From the NCBI RefSeq assembly GCF_001417735.1, contig NZ_BBUZ01000023.1, positions 595,570-659,569 of the forward strand: a DNA stretch of 64,000 nucleotides. The letters run 5' to 3'. Positions 32,706 through 41,458 of the stretch are shown piece by piece; within the stretch, counting starts at the first letter, position 1; each line of letters opens with the position of its first letter. The position numbers and the translations under genes are program-made. The DNA comes from Streptomyces sp. NBRC 110028 (GTDB taxonomy: Bacteria; Actinomycetota; Actinomycetes; Streptomycetales; Streptomycetaceae). Below the pieces are notes generated by a model. That model did not search any database and had not been told where the DNA came from. It saw only the letters and a program-made list of their open reading frames with translations.

Positions 32706-34493
32706 ATGCCTGTCCTCACCGGAGGCCAGATCGTCGCGCGGACCCTGCGCAACTACGGGGTCGACGTCGTCGCCGGTATCCCCGGCCACGGCATCTGGTC
32801 ACTGACCGACGCCTTCCTGGACGACGAGTCCAGGATCCCCTTCATCCAGACCTTCCACGAGCAGAGCGCCGTCCACCTCGCCGACGGCTACTACCGCGCC
32901 ACCGGCCGCCCGCAGGCCGCGGTGACCTCCATCGGCGCCGGCGCGAGCAACACCGTCATCGGCATGGGCACCGCGTTCACGGACTCCACCAGTGTCCTCG
33001 TCGTCACGGGCGGCCCGCCGACCCACATGCGCGGCCACGGACTGCTGCAGGAACTCGACCGCTACACGGCGAACGACTTCCCCAAGGTGGCCGAGGCCGT
33101 CAGCAAACGGCACTGGGTCGTCACCCGGGTCGAGGAGCTGCCCTTCGTCCTGCACCGTTGTTTCAACTCCATGCTGACCGGCCGCCCGGGCCCGGTGCAC
33201 CTCGAAGTCCCCATGGACGTACAGGCCGAGGCGGCGGACGTACAGCTTCACGACCTGGAGCGGCGCATCCCGGTCGGCCGCCAGCACCCCGACCCGGAAG
33301 CCGTGGAGCGTGCGGTCGACGTGCTGCGCGCGGCCACCCGGCCGGTCATCGTGGTCGGCGGCGGTGCGATCACGTCCGAGGCGTCCGACCAGGTTCTCGC
33401 GCTCGCCGAGCGGTGGCGGATCCCGGTCGTCACCACCTGGAACGGCAAGAGCGCCTTCCCCGAGGACCACGAGTTGTTCGCCGGCAGTGTCGGCCAGACC
33501 GGCACGATGACCGGCAACGCGATCGCCAGCTCCGCCGATGTCGTCATCTCCGTCGGCTGCCGCTTCACCGACTGGTCCGCCTCCAGCTACGCCAAGGGCA
33601 TCAGCTTCTCCATCCCGCCCGCGAAGCTCATCCACATCGACATCGACCCGCACGAGATCGGCAAGAACTACCCCGCCGAAGTGGGCATCGTCGCGGACGC
33701 GCAGCGAGCCGTGGCAGCCATCGTCGACTCCCTCCCCGGCAAGGGCGTAGACCGCTCCGAGTACCTCGCCGAACTCGCAAGCCTCAAGCAGGACTGGGAG
33801 GAGAAGCTCGCCGGCCGCCGTGACAGCGACCGCTTCCCGTTCACCTCGCAGCGCCCGCTCGGCGCCCTGCGCTCCGTGCTCCCGCGCGACGCGATCATCG
33901 TCGCCGGGTCGGGCAACACCCAGGGGGCGGTCAAGCAGACCTTCCCCGTCTACTCGCCGCGCACCCACCTCACCTCCGGCGGCTTCTCCTCCATGGGCTG
34001 GGCCATCCCGGCGGCCATCGGCGCCAAACTCGCCCGACCGGACAGCCCGGTCGTGTGTGTCCTCGGCGACGGCGACTTCCTCATGACCTCCCAGGAGATC
34101 GCCCTGAGCGTCACTGCCGGCGCACCGGTGATCTTCGTCGTCCAGAACAACGCGGGCTACATGTCGATCCGCGGTGGCCAGCGCAAGCAGACCTCGCGCC
34201 ACATCGGCACCGAGTTCTCCCACCCCGACGGCTCGCCGTACAGCCCCGACTTCGCGGCCATGGGCCGGGCCTTCGGCATCGAGTCATGGAAGGTCGACGA
34301 CGCCGCGTCCCTGGAGCCGACCCTGCGCAAGGCGGTCCAGTCCGGGGCGCCCGCCGTGATCGAGGTTCCCACGGACCGCGACGCCGCGGGCCCCTGGGTG
34401 CCCGGCTGGTGGGACTTCCCGGTCCCGGCGTACATCACCGACGAGCGCCAGGACGAGTACCACCGCACCCGGGCCACCGAACAGCACCTCTGA
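32706..34493 (+). CDS. Thiamine-diphosphate-dependent enzyme (acetolactate synthase/decarboxylase superfamily)
   Basis: 595-aa ThDP enzyme that makes or breaks a C-C bond next to a keto group. The catalytic Glu is in FHEQSAVHLADGY (E52), the central domain begins near ATRPVIVVGGGAI, and the ThDP/Mg motif runs from VLGDGDFLMT (about 453) to VQNNAGY (about 480). Overall similarity is to AHAS, glyoxylate carboligase, oxalyl-CoA decarboxylase and sulfoacetaldehyde acetyltransferase, but I cannot place it in any one group. A weak GGGA site precedes the ATG at 32706, 36 bp after the thuA-like stop. As the last operon gene it probably cleaves or decarboxylates the keto product of the pathway. A hairpin follows. 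Confidence 0.9.
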   Translation: MPVLTGGQIVARTLRNYGVDVVAGIPGHGIWSLTDAFLDDESRIPFIQTFHEQSAVHLADGYYRATGRPQAAVTSIGAGASNTVIGMGTAFTDSTSVLVVTGGPPTHMRGHGLLQELDRYTANDFPKVAEAVSKRHWVVTRVEELPFVLHRCFNSMLTGRPGPVHLEVPMDVQAEAADVQLHDLERRIPVGRQHPDPEAVERAVDVLRAATRPVIVVGGGAITSEASDQVLALAERWRIPVVTTWNGKSAFPEDHELFAGSVGQTGTMTGNAIASSADVVISVGCRFTDWSASSYAKGISFSIPPAKLIHIDIDPHEIGKNYPAEVGIVADAQRAVAAIVDSLPGKGVDRSEYLAELASLKQDWEEKLAGRRDSDRFPFTSQRPLGALRSVLPRDAIIVAGSGNTQGAVKQTFPVYSPRTHLTSGGFSSMGWAIPAAIGAKLARPDSPVVCVLGDGDFLMTSQEIALSVTAGAPVIFVVQNNAGYMSIRGGQRKQTSRHIGTEFSHPDGSPYSPDFAAMGRAFGIESWKVDDAASLEPTLRKAVQSGAPAVIEVPTDRDAAGPWVPGWWDFPVPAYITDERQDEYHRTRATEQHL

Positions 34494-34515
34494 GACGGCC
34501 CCGCGCCCTCCGGCA

Positions 34516-34560
34516 GACGACCGCCCGTGCAGCCGAGACCCGGCCACACGGGCGGTCGTC
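34516..34560 (+). terminator. Terminator of the catabolic operon
   Basis: GACGACCGCCCGTG (34516-34529) and CACGGGCGGTCGTC (34547-34560) form a perfect 14-bp stem with a 17-nt loop, 23 bp after the stop of the ThDP enzyme gene. Confidence 0.7.
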
Positions 34561-34603
34561 ATCGCATCCGGGATGTGTGGACCCGGGTAGGAGCCCCAGC
34601 CCC

Positions 34604-34675
34604 TCAGCACTCGATGATGTTCACCGCGAGCCCGCCCCGGGCCGTCTCCTGGTACTTCACGTTCATGCCGGCGCC
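34604..34675 (-). pseudogene. C-terminal remnant of L-serine dehydratase (sdaA)
   Basis: On the minus strand the codons before the TGA at 34604-34606 read MNVKYQETARGGLAVNIIEC, the conserved end of single-chain iron-sulfur L-serine ammonia-lyases, including the terminal Cys that these enzymes place at the active site. Further upstream the frame stays open (LTLNPQVKGIIAAGAG...) but no longer looks like the family and soon runs into the ychF gene. The scar suggests that an sdaA gene was lost at this edge of the accessory region. Confidence 0.65.
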
Positions 34676-34775
34676 AGCTGCGATGATCCCCTTGACCTGC
34701 GGATTCAAGGTCAGTTTCTCGTCTCTTCCCAACCTGCGCATGTGCGAGATCAGCGATGTGGTGGTGCGTCACCCG

Positions 34776-35864
<1,089 letters not shown>

Positions 35865-36083
35865 GTTGGCGACTTCCCGTAGCTTCCCGGAGCGGGATCG
35901 AATGCGAGGACAGGACCGGCCCCCACGGGGGCCGGTCCACCAGTCTACGGGGCCGCCTCCGGTCACCCGTCCGGGCGGACCGTCACCCTCCCGGACTGAC
36001 AATCAGTCGAACAGACTGCCAAGGTCCCGCGAAGGGCGTGTCCCAGTCCGGATTCCAGCCCTCCGCCCGCCTACGTTGGTCTG

Positions 36084-36773
36084 GTGGAGTACTACAGGAC
36101 ACGTACGCCTCGCCGGGCGGCCGCCCCCTCGCCCCGCCCGGCGGCGGACGACACGTACCCGGGCCGGGGCAGGAGCGGCGGCCAGAGCGCGGGCGGCGCG
36201 GCGCGCGGCGCCCGCCCGGCGGCACGTGGCGGCGAACGGGGCGCCGCGCGAAGGGCCGCCGGACGAGGCGGGCTGCTGGGCGCGGCCGCCGCGCTGCGCG
36301 ACCGGCCGGTCACCCTGCCCAGCGCCCGGCTCACCGCCCTGGGCGCGGGGGTGCTGACCGCGCTCGCGATGCTCGCCTTCGGCTGTCTGGACGCGCTGCT
36401 GCTGTCCGGGTCGCACACCGCCTACGGAGTGTTCTTCTTACTGGCGTGCACGGGCTGCGGGATGTGGGTGCGGCCCGCCGACCTGTTCCCGGGGGCGATC
36501 GGCGTGCCGATCGCCTTCACGGCCGGGCTGCTGCCGATCAACGACGGCAGCGACGGGTTCGCGGGTCAGGCGCTGGGCGTCTTCACCGCGCTGTCGCTGA
36601 ACGCGGGCTGGCTCTACGGCGGGACGCTGCTGACCGCCGTGATCGTCCTCGTCCGCCGGATCGCCCTCATGGGGCGGCAGCGGCGGCGCCGTCAGCAGCG
36701 GCAGCCGCGGCCATCGCGGCACCCACGATCCCCGCGTTGTTCTGCAGCTGCGCCGGGACGATCTCGGCCCTGA
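36084..36773 (+). CDS. DUF6542-like membrane protein, TTA codon present
   Basis: 229 aa. A basic, Ala/Arg/Gly-rich N-terminus of about 75 residues (probably disordered) precedes about four helices (LTALGAGVLTALAMLAFGCL; AYGVFFLLACTGCGMWV; DLFPGAIGVPIAFTAGLLPI; GVFTALSLNAGWLYGGTLLT) and a very basic tail. The arrangement matches the short actinomycete membrane proteins called DUF6542; no function is known. The start is the GTG at 36084. The codon at 36438-36440 is TTA, so translation should need the bldA leucyl-tRNA. The last 107 bp overlap, antisense, the 3' end of ppgK, and the Arg-rich tail comes from that overlap. Confidence 0.75.
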   Translation: MEYYRTRTPRRAAAPSPRPAADDTYPGRGRSGGQSAGGAARGARPAARGGERGAARRAAGRGGLLGAAAALRDRPVTLPSARLTALGAGVLTALAMLAFGCLDALLLSGSHTAYGVFFLLACTGCGMWVRPADLFPGAIGVPIAFTAGLLPINDGSDGFAGQALGVFTALSLNAGWLYGGTLLTAVIVLVRRIALMGRQRRRRQQRQPRPSRHPRSPRCSAAAPGRSRP

Positions 36774-37464
36774 TGTCCTCGATCAGCGGCAGGAACTTGT
36801 GCGCCTTGCGGCTCACCCCGCCGCCGATCACGAACAGCTCCGGCGAGAACAGCATCTCCAGGTGCGCCAGGTACTTCCGCACCCGGTGCGCCCAGTGCGG
36901 CCAGCTCAGGTCGTGATCCTCGCGGACCTTGGTGGAGGCGCGCTTCTCCGCCTCGTGGCCGTCCAGTTCCAGATGGCCCAGCTCGGTGTTGGGCACCAGC
37001 CGCCCGCCGGTGAAGACCGCGCTGCCGATGCCGGTGCCGAGAGTGAGCACGATCACGGTGCCGTGACGGCCGCGGCCCGCGCCGAAGGTCATCTCGGCGA
37101 CCCCGGCCGCGTCCGCGTCGTTGAGCACGGTGACCGGTGCGCCCAGCCGCTCGCCGAGCACACCGGCCAGATCGGTGCCGATCCAGCTCTTGTCGACGTT
37201 GGCGGCGGTCCGGGTCACCCCGTCCGTCACCACGCCCGGGAAGGTCACCCCGACCGGGCGCCCGGTCCAGCCGAAGTGCCCGGCGACCTCCAGCACCCCG
37301 GCCACGACCGCCTCGGGCGTGGCCGGATGGGGGGTGAGCACCTTGTGGCGCTCCTCGGCCAGGTCACCGCGGTCCAGGTCCACCGGCGCGCCTTTGATCC
37401 CGGACCCGCCGATGTCCACGCCGAACACGCGCACGGCGGGGCCGTCGCCGTTTCCGTGGGTCAC
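36667..37464 (-). CDS. ppgK: Polyphosphate glucokinase
   Basis: ROK-family sugar kinase, 265 aa, that phosphorylates glucose using inorganic polyphosphate (and often ATP). The N-terminal phosphate-binding motif [18 protein letters not shown], the adenosine-side motif [16 protein letters not shown] and the stretch [20 protein letters not shown] are all present, as in actinobacterial PPGKs. Basic residues near [18 protein letters not shown] match the polyphosphate-binding region of the family. The GTG at 37464 overlaps the ispH stop by 4 bp (GTGA), so it is translated behind ispH. It shares its 3' end antisense with the DUF6542 gene. Confidence 0.93.
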   Translation of the reverse strand: MTHGNGDGPAVRVFGVDIGGSGIKGAPVDLDRGDLAEERHKVLTPHPATPEAVVAGVLEVAGHFGWTGRPVGVTFPGVVTDGVTRTAANVDKSWIGTDLAGVLGERLGAPVTVLNDADAAGVAEMTFGAGRGRHGTVIVLTLGTGIGSAVFTGGRLVPNTELGHLELDGHEAEKRASTKVREDHDLSWPHWAHRVRKYLAHLEMLFSPELFVIGGGVSRKAHKFLPLIEDIRAEIVPAQLQNNAGIVGAAMAAAAAADGAAAAAP

Positions 37465-38489
37465 CGCTCCGCGCCGTCCGTCCCGGCGGCCGTCGTGCCG
37501 ACGGTGGTCGCGGCGGCGGTGGTCGCGGCGACCTCGGACCGCAGGTCCCGGCGCAGCTCCTTGGGCAGCGAGAAAGTCAGGCTCTCCTGCATGGGCTGTA
37601 CGACCTCCACGTCCCCGTAGCCGCGCTCGGCCAGCCAGTCCAGGACGCCCTCGACCAGCACGTCCGGTACGGAGGCGCCCGAGGTCACGCCGACCGTGCT
37701 CACGCCCTCCAGCCAGGCCTCGTCGATCTCGCTGGCGTAGTCGACCAGATGGCCGTCCTTGGCGCCGGCGCCGAGCGCGACCTCGACCAGCCGCACCGAG
37801 TTGGAGGAGTTCTTCGAGCCGACGACGATGACGAGGTCGGATTCGGCGGCGACCTGCTTGATCGCGGTCTGGCGGTTCTGGGTGGCGTAGCAGATGTCGT
37901 CGCTGGGCGGGCTGATGAGCTGCGGGAAGCGCTCCTTGAGCGCGTCCACGGTCTCCATCGTCTCGTCGACCGAGAGGGTGGTCTGGGACAGCCAGACGAC
38001 CTTGGACTCGTCGCGGACCTCGACGTTCTTCACATCGTCCGGGCCGTCGACCAGGGTGATGTGGTCCGGCGCCTCACCGCTGGTGCCGATGACCTCCTCA
38101 TGGCCCTCGTGACCGATCAGGAGAATGTCGTAGTCCTCCTTGGCGAACCGGACGGCCTCCTTGTGGACCTTGGTGACCAGCGGGCAGGTCGCGTCGATGG
38201 TGGCCAGCTGGCGCTGCGCGGCCTCCTCGTGGACGACCGGGGCGACGCCGTGCGCCGAGAAGATCACGATGGAGCCCTCGGGCACCTCCTCCGTCTCGTC
38301 GACGAAGATCGCGCCCTTCTTCTCCAGGGTCTGGACGACGTACTTGTTGTGGACGATCTCCTTGCGCACGTAAATCGGCGCGCCGTACTGCTCCAGGGCC
38401 TTTTCGACGGCGATCACGGCACGGTCGACGCCCGCGCAGTAGCCACGCGGGGCAGCGAGCAGGACCCGGCGGGCGGAGGTTGCAGTCAT
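37461..38489 (-). CDS. ispH: 4-Hydroxy-3-methylbut-2-enyl diphosphate reductase
   Basis: Iron-sulfur enzyme (342 aa) of the last step of the MEP isoprenoid pathway, giving IPP and DMAPP. The three cluster Cys are in [10 protein letters not shown] (about 17), [10 protein letters not shown] (about 100) and [11 protein letters not shown] (about 200). The substrate-binding motifs [22 protein letters not shown] and [11 protein letters not shown] are intact. The C-terminal 25 residues ([20 protein letters not shown]) are a Thr/Ala tail beyond the catalytic core. The ATG at 38489 has a GGGGA stretch just upstream and is the usual IspH start. It is divergent from xseA across 61 bp and coupled to ppgK. 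Confidence 0.97.
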   Translation of the reverse strand: MTATSARRVLLAAPRGYCAGVDRAVIAVEKALEQYGAPIYVRKEIVHNKYVVQTLEKKGAIFVDETEEVPEGSIVIFSAHGVAPVVHEEAAQRQLATIDATCPLVTKVHKEAVRFAKEDYDILLIGHEGHEEVIGTSGEAPDHITLVDGPDDVKNVEVRDESKVVWLSQTTLSVDETMETVDALKERFPQLISPPSDDICYATQNRQTAIKQVAAESDLVIVVGSKNSSNSVRLVEVALGAGAKDGHLVDYASEIDEAWLEGVSTVGVTSGASVPDVLVEGVLDWLAERGYGDVEVVQPMQESLTFSLPKELRRDLRSEVAATTAAATTVGTTAAGTDGAER

Positions 38490-38550
38490 GTCCCCATCGT
38501 AGGGGCGATGACGACGGGCTCTGTCGGCGGTGGCCGATACGCTCGCGGGC

Positions 38551-39771
38551 ATGGCTGTCAACACGTCCGCGGAAGCGCCGATCCCGGTCGGCGAGGTGTC
38601 CCGGCTGATCGGGGGGTGGATCGACCGCCTCGGGGCGGTGTGGGTCGAGGGGCAGATCACCCAGCTGTCCCGGCGGCCGGGCGCCGGGGTGGTCTTCCTG
38701 ACGCTGCGCGACCCCAGCTACGACATCTCGCTGACCGTCACCTGCTTCCGCGCCGTCTTCGACAAGATCGCGGACACGGTCTCGGAGGGCGCCCGGGTCG
38801 TCGTGCACGCCAAGCCCGAGTGGTACGCGCCACGCGGGCAGCTGTCCCTGCGGGCCGCCGAGATCCGGCCGGTGGGCGTCGGGGAACTGCTGGCGCGGCT
38901 GGAGCAGTTGAAGAAGGCCCTGGCGGCGGAGGGGCTGTTCGCCGCCGAGCGCAAGAAGCCGCTGCCGTTCCTTCCGCAGCTGATAGGGCTGGTCTGCGGC
39001 CGCGCCTCGGCCGCCGAGCGCGACGTCCTGGAGAACGCCCGGCTGCGCTGGCCCGCCGTCCGCTTCGAGGTGCGCAACGTCGCGGTGCAGGGCACCCATG
39101 CGGTGCCGCAGGTGATCGAGGCGGTCAAGGAGCTGGACGCGCTGCCCGAGGTGGACGTGATCGTGGTCGCGCGCGGCGGCGGCAGCGTGGAGGACCTGCT
39201 GCCGTTCTCGGACGAGCAGCTGGTGCGGACGGTCGCGGCGTGCGTCACTCCGGTGGTGTCCGCCATCGGCCACGAGCCGGATTCGCCGCTGCTCGACCTG
39301 GTCGCCGATCTGCGCGCCTCCACGCCCACCGACGCGGCGAAGAAGACCGTGCCGGACGTGGGCGAGGAGCTGGTGCGCATCCAGCATCTGCGCGAGCGCG
39401 CGCTGCGCAGTGTGAACGGGCTGCTGGACCGCGAGGAGCGCGGGCTGGAGGCCGCGCTCGCCCGGCCGTGCCTGCGGCAGCCGCGACGGATGGTGGAGGA
39501 GCGCGAGGAGCAGATCGCGTCGGTGCTCGACCGGGCCCGCCGCTGTCTGGGGCACCTGCTCGACCGGGCGGACTCGGAGCTGGCACACACCCAGGCCCGG
39601 GTGGTGGCCCTCTCCCCCGCCGCGACGCTGCGGCGCGGCTATGCGGTGCTGCAGCACGCCGACGGGTCGGTGGTGCGGGCGGCGGCCGAGGTGTCGGCGG
39701 ACGAGGAGCTGCGGGCGCGGGTCGCCGAGGGCGAGTTCACGGTGCGGGCCGCTGTCGGACCGGCTGAATAG
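38551..39771 (+). CDS. xseA: Exodeoxyribonuclease VII large subunit
   Basis: 406-aa catalytic subunit of the single-strand-specific nuclease that degrades ssDNA from both ends. An N-terminal OB-fold ([40 protein letters not shown]) is followed by the nuclease core with [38 protein letters not shown] and [20 protein letters not shown]. The C-terminal helical region (about 280-370) is predicted coiled and binds XseB. The ATG at 38551 is preferred; an in-frame GTG 21 bp earlier is possible. The small-subunit gene follows 10 bp later. Confidence 0.96.
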   Translation: MAVNTSAEAPIPVGEVSRLIGGWIDRLGAVWVEGQITQLSRRPGAGVVFLTLRDPSYDISLTVTCFRAVFDKIADTVSEGARVVVHAKPEWYAPRGQLSLRAAEIRPVGVGELLARLEQLKKALAAEGLFAAERKKPLPFLPQLIGLVCGRASAAERDVLENARLRWPAVRFEVRNVAVQGTHAVPQVIEAVKELDALPEVDVIVVARGGGSVEDLLPFSDEQLVRTVAACVTPVVSAIGHEPDSPLLDLVADLRASTPTDAAKKTVPDVGEELVRIQHLRERALRSVNGLLDREERGLEAALARPCLRQPRRMVEEREEQIASVLDRARRCLGHLLDRADSELAHTQARVVALSPAATLRRGYAVLQHADGSVVRAAAEVSADEELRARVAEGEFTVRAAVGPAE

Positions 39772-39781
39772 GGTGAGGGGC

Positions 39782-40066
39782 ATGGCGAAGACGGACGGGA
39801 CGGCCGGGGTCGGCGAGGACGCCGGGATCGGCGAGAAGACCGGGGCGGCGGAGACGACGCTCGGCTACGAGCAGGCGCGGGACGAGCTGGTCGAGGTCGT
39901 GCGGCGGCTCGAGGCGGGCGGCACCAGCCTGGAGGAGTCGCTGGCCCTGTGGGAGCGGGGCGAGGAGCTGGCCACGGTGTGCCGCCGCTGGCTGGAGGGT
40001 GCGCGGGCGCGGCTGGACGCGGCGTTGGCGCGCTCGGGGGATGGCGAGGGTGGCGGGGAAGGCTGA
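39782..40066 (+). CDS. xseB: Exodeoxyribonuclease VII small subunit
   Basis: 94 aa. After a 25-residue Gly/Ala leader, the core GYEQARDELVEVVRRLEAGG, TSLEESLALWERGEELATVC, RRWLEGARARLDAAL is the standard XseB two-helix sequence that binds the large subunit and is required for activity. The start ATG lies 10 bp after the xseA stop, so the two are cotranscribed. A GC-rich hairpin and a repeat array follow. Confidence 0.95.
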   Translation: MAKTDGTAGVGEDAGIGEKTGAAETTLGYEQARDELVEVVRRLEAGGTSLEESLALWERGEELATVCRRWLEGARARLDAALARSGDGEGGGEG

Positions 40067-40120
40067 TCTTTCCCCACCCCGCCCCTTCCCGAACCGGGGG
40101 CACGGCCCCCGGCCCCCCTG

Positions 40121-40139
40121 GTGGGGGCTCCGCCCCCAC
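40121..40139 (+). terminator. Probable xseAB terminator hairpin
   Basis: GTGGGGGC (40121-40128) and GCCCCCAC (40132-40139) form an 8-bp perfect stem with a TCC loop, 55 bp after the xseB stop. It is immediately followed by the repeat array and may be part of the same repeat type. Confidence 0.5.
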
Positions 40140-40152
40140 ACCCCCGCCGGGG

Positions 40153-40520
40153 CTCCGCCCCCGGACCCCGCTCCTCAAACGCCGGAGGGGCTGGGGGTGA
40201 GGCATCCCCGCCCCCGGACCCGCGTCCCGGACGCCGGAAGGGCTGAGGGCGGGCGTCTCCGCCTCCGGAGCCGCATTTCCGGACGCCGGAAGGGGCCAGG
40301 GGGGAGGCACTTCCGCCCCTGAAACCGGGCCCCGAACGCCGGGAAGACTGAGGGTGAGGCATTTCCGCCCCCGGAACCGGGCCCCGAACGCCGGGAAGAC
40401 TGGGAGTGGGGCATCTCCGGCCCCCGGACCCGCGTCCCGGACGCCGGAAGGGGCCGGGAGGGGAGGCATCTCCGCCCCTGAAACCGGGCCCCGGGCACCG
40501 GAGGGGCTGGGAGTGGGGCA
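40153..40520. repeat. Tandem array of seven 51-55-bp GC-rich repeats
   Basis: Seven degenerate copies begin near 40153, 40204, 40257, 40311, 40363, 40415 and 40470. Each has the order TCCGCCCCCGGA / ACCC or ACCGGGCCCC / GAACGCCGGAAG or CGGACGCCGGAAGG / GGCTGGGGGTGGGGCAT. Each unit can fold into small CCGGNNNCCGG-type hairpins. No coding frame has Streptomyces-like codon bias. The sequence resembles GC-rich intergenic repeats common in Streptomyces genomes. Coordinates of the unit boundaries are approximate to a few bases. Confidence 0.75.
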
Positions 40521-40728
40521 GAGCCCGCGCCGCGAAGCTCGGACGGTCCTCAGCCGGGGGCCGGGGCTGAGCCGGGCGGGTTGGGGCGGGGCGTCTCCGC
40601 CTCCGTGGCCCGCTCCACAAGCGCCCCCGGGTGCCGGCGGGGCGTCTCCCGGGGCCGGGGCGGAGGTCCGGGCAGGCTGGTCGGCGGGGCTTTCGGCTGT
40701 GATTCGGAGCACCCTGCCCCGGCTTTAG
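40521..40728. other. Repeat-flanking GC-rich spacer
   Basis: About 200 bp between the tandem array and the nitroreductase promoter. It contains further fragments related to the array (CTCCGCCTCC near 40600, CCGGGTGCCGGCGGGGCGTC near 40630) but no regular period and no gene. Confidence 0.4.
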
Positions 40729-40756
40729 TTGAAGATTAACCTAAATCTCGTACAGT
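40729..40756 (+). promoter_or_regulatory. Promoter of the nitroreductase gene
   Basis: TTGAAG (40729-40734) and TACAGT (40751-40756) are separated by 16 bp and lie about 47 bp upstream of the ATG, in the only AT-rich stretch of the region. The spacer carries TTTAG...CTAAA ends; its right half TAACCTAA is like half of a DtxR/IdeR-type iron box, but the left half does not fit well. Confidence 0.55.
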
Positions 40757-40802
40757 GGAGGCAGCGCACAGCGATATCACCACCGTGACCAGGAGGTTTA
40801 CC

Positions 40803-41393
40803 ATGACGCTCGCACTCGAACCGGCCGCCCAGGACCTGCTTTTCCGTGAGGCGCACACCGCCAACACCTTCACCGACGAGCCGGTCTCCGAGGAGCAGGT
40901 GCAGGCCATCTACGACCTGGTGAAGTACGCGCCCACGGCCTTCAACCAGTCGCCGCTGCGCATCGTCCTGGTCCGCTCCGCCGAGGCGCGGGAGCGTCTG
41001 GTTCCGCACATGGCGGAGGGCAACCAGCCCAAGACGGCGTCCGCGCCGCTGGTCGCGATCCTCGCCGCGGACAACGAGTTCCACGAGGAGCTGCCCACGC
41101 TCTTCCCGCACGCCCCGCAGATCAAGGACATCTTCTTCGGCGAGCGCGGCAACCGTGAGCAGGCCGCGGCCCTCAACGCCTCGCTGCAGGCCGGTTACTT
41201 CATCGTGGGCGTCCGCGCCGCCGGTCTGGCGGCCGGGCCGATGACCGGTTTCGACCCGGCCGGGGTGCAGAAGGAGTTCCTGGACGACGACCACACCCCG
41301 CTGATGGTGGTCAACATCGGCAAGCCGGGCGAGGACGCCTGGAAGGCGCGCCTCCCGCGCCTGGACTACGAGCAGGTCGTCACCACCGTCTGA
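40803..41393 (+). CDS. Nitroreductase-family protein (RutE/HadB-like)
   Basis: FMN-dependent oxidoreductase of 196 aa. The N-terminal FMN site shows as RTFTDEP-like ANTFTDEPV, followed by YDLVKYAPTAFNQSPLRIVL. The central TLFPHAPQIKDIFFGERGN and C-terminal ALNASLQAGYFIVGVRAAGL, AAGPMTGFDPAGV match the malonic-semialdehyde reductase/RutE branch. RutE-like enzymes reduce reactive 3-carbon aldehydes, but no rut genes adjoin it, and a general NAD(P)H-quinone or nitro reductase role is equally possible. A strong AGGAGGT precedes the ATG at 40803. It is monocistronic, ending in a bidirectional hairpin. Confidence 0.9.
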   Translation: MTLALEPAAQDLLFREAHTANTFTDEPVSEEQVQAIYDLVKYAPTAFNQSPLRIVLVRSAEARERLVPHMAEGNQPKTASAPLVAILAADNEFHEELPTLFPHAPQIKDIFFGERGNREQAAALNASLQAGYFIVGVRAAGLAAGPMTGFDPAGVQKEFLDDDHTPLMVVNIGKPGEDAWKARLPRLDYEQVVTTV

Positions 41394-41408
41394 GGTGATG
41401 CGCGACCC

Positions 41409-41451
41409 GCACCGCGCCCCTTCGGCGAACCCGGCCGAAGGGGCGCGGTGC
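41409..41451. terminator. Bidirectional terminator, 18-bp perfect stem
   Basis: GCACCGCGCCCCTTCGGC (41409-41426) and GCCGAAGGGGCGCGGTGC (41434-41451) with a 7-nt loop lie between the converging nitroreductase and DUF4245 genes. Confidence 0.8.
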
Positions 41452-41458
41452 TGTCCGG

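Noticed and set aside
27238..34493. Dihydroxypropanesulfonate (HpsN) degradation pathway
   Set aside because: Only the HisD-fold enzyme would fit. Sulfolactate-processing enzymes and a phosphotransacetylase are absent, and the ThDP enzyme could not be assigned to Xsc or sulfopyruvate decarboxylase.
40153..40520. CRISPR array
   Set aside because: Units are contiguous and degenerate without unique spacers, and there are no cas genes.
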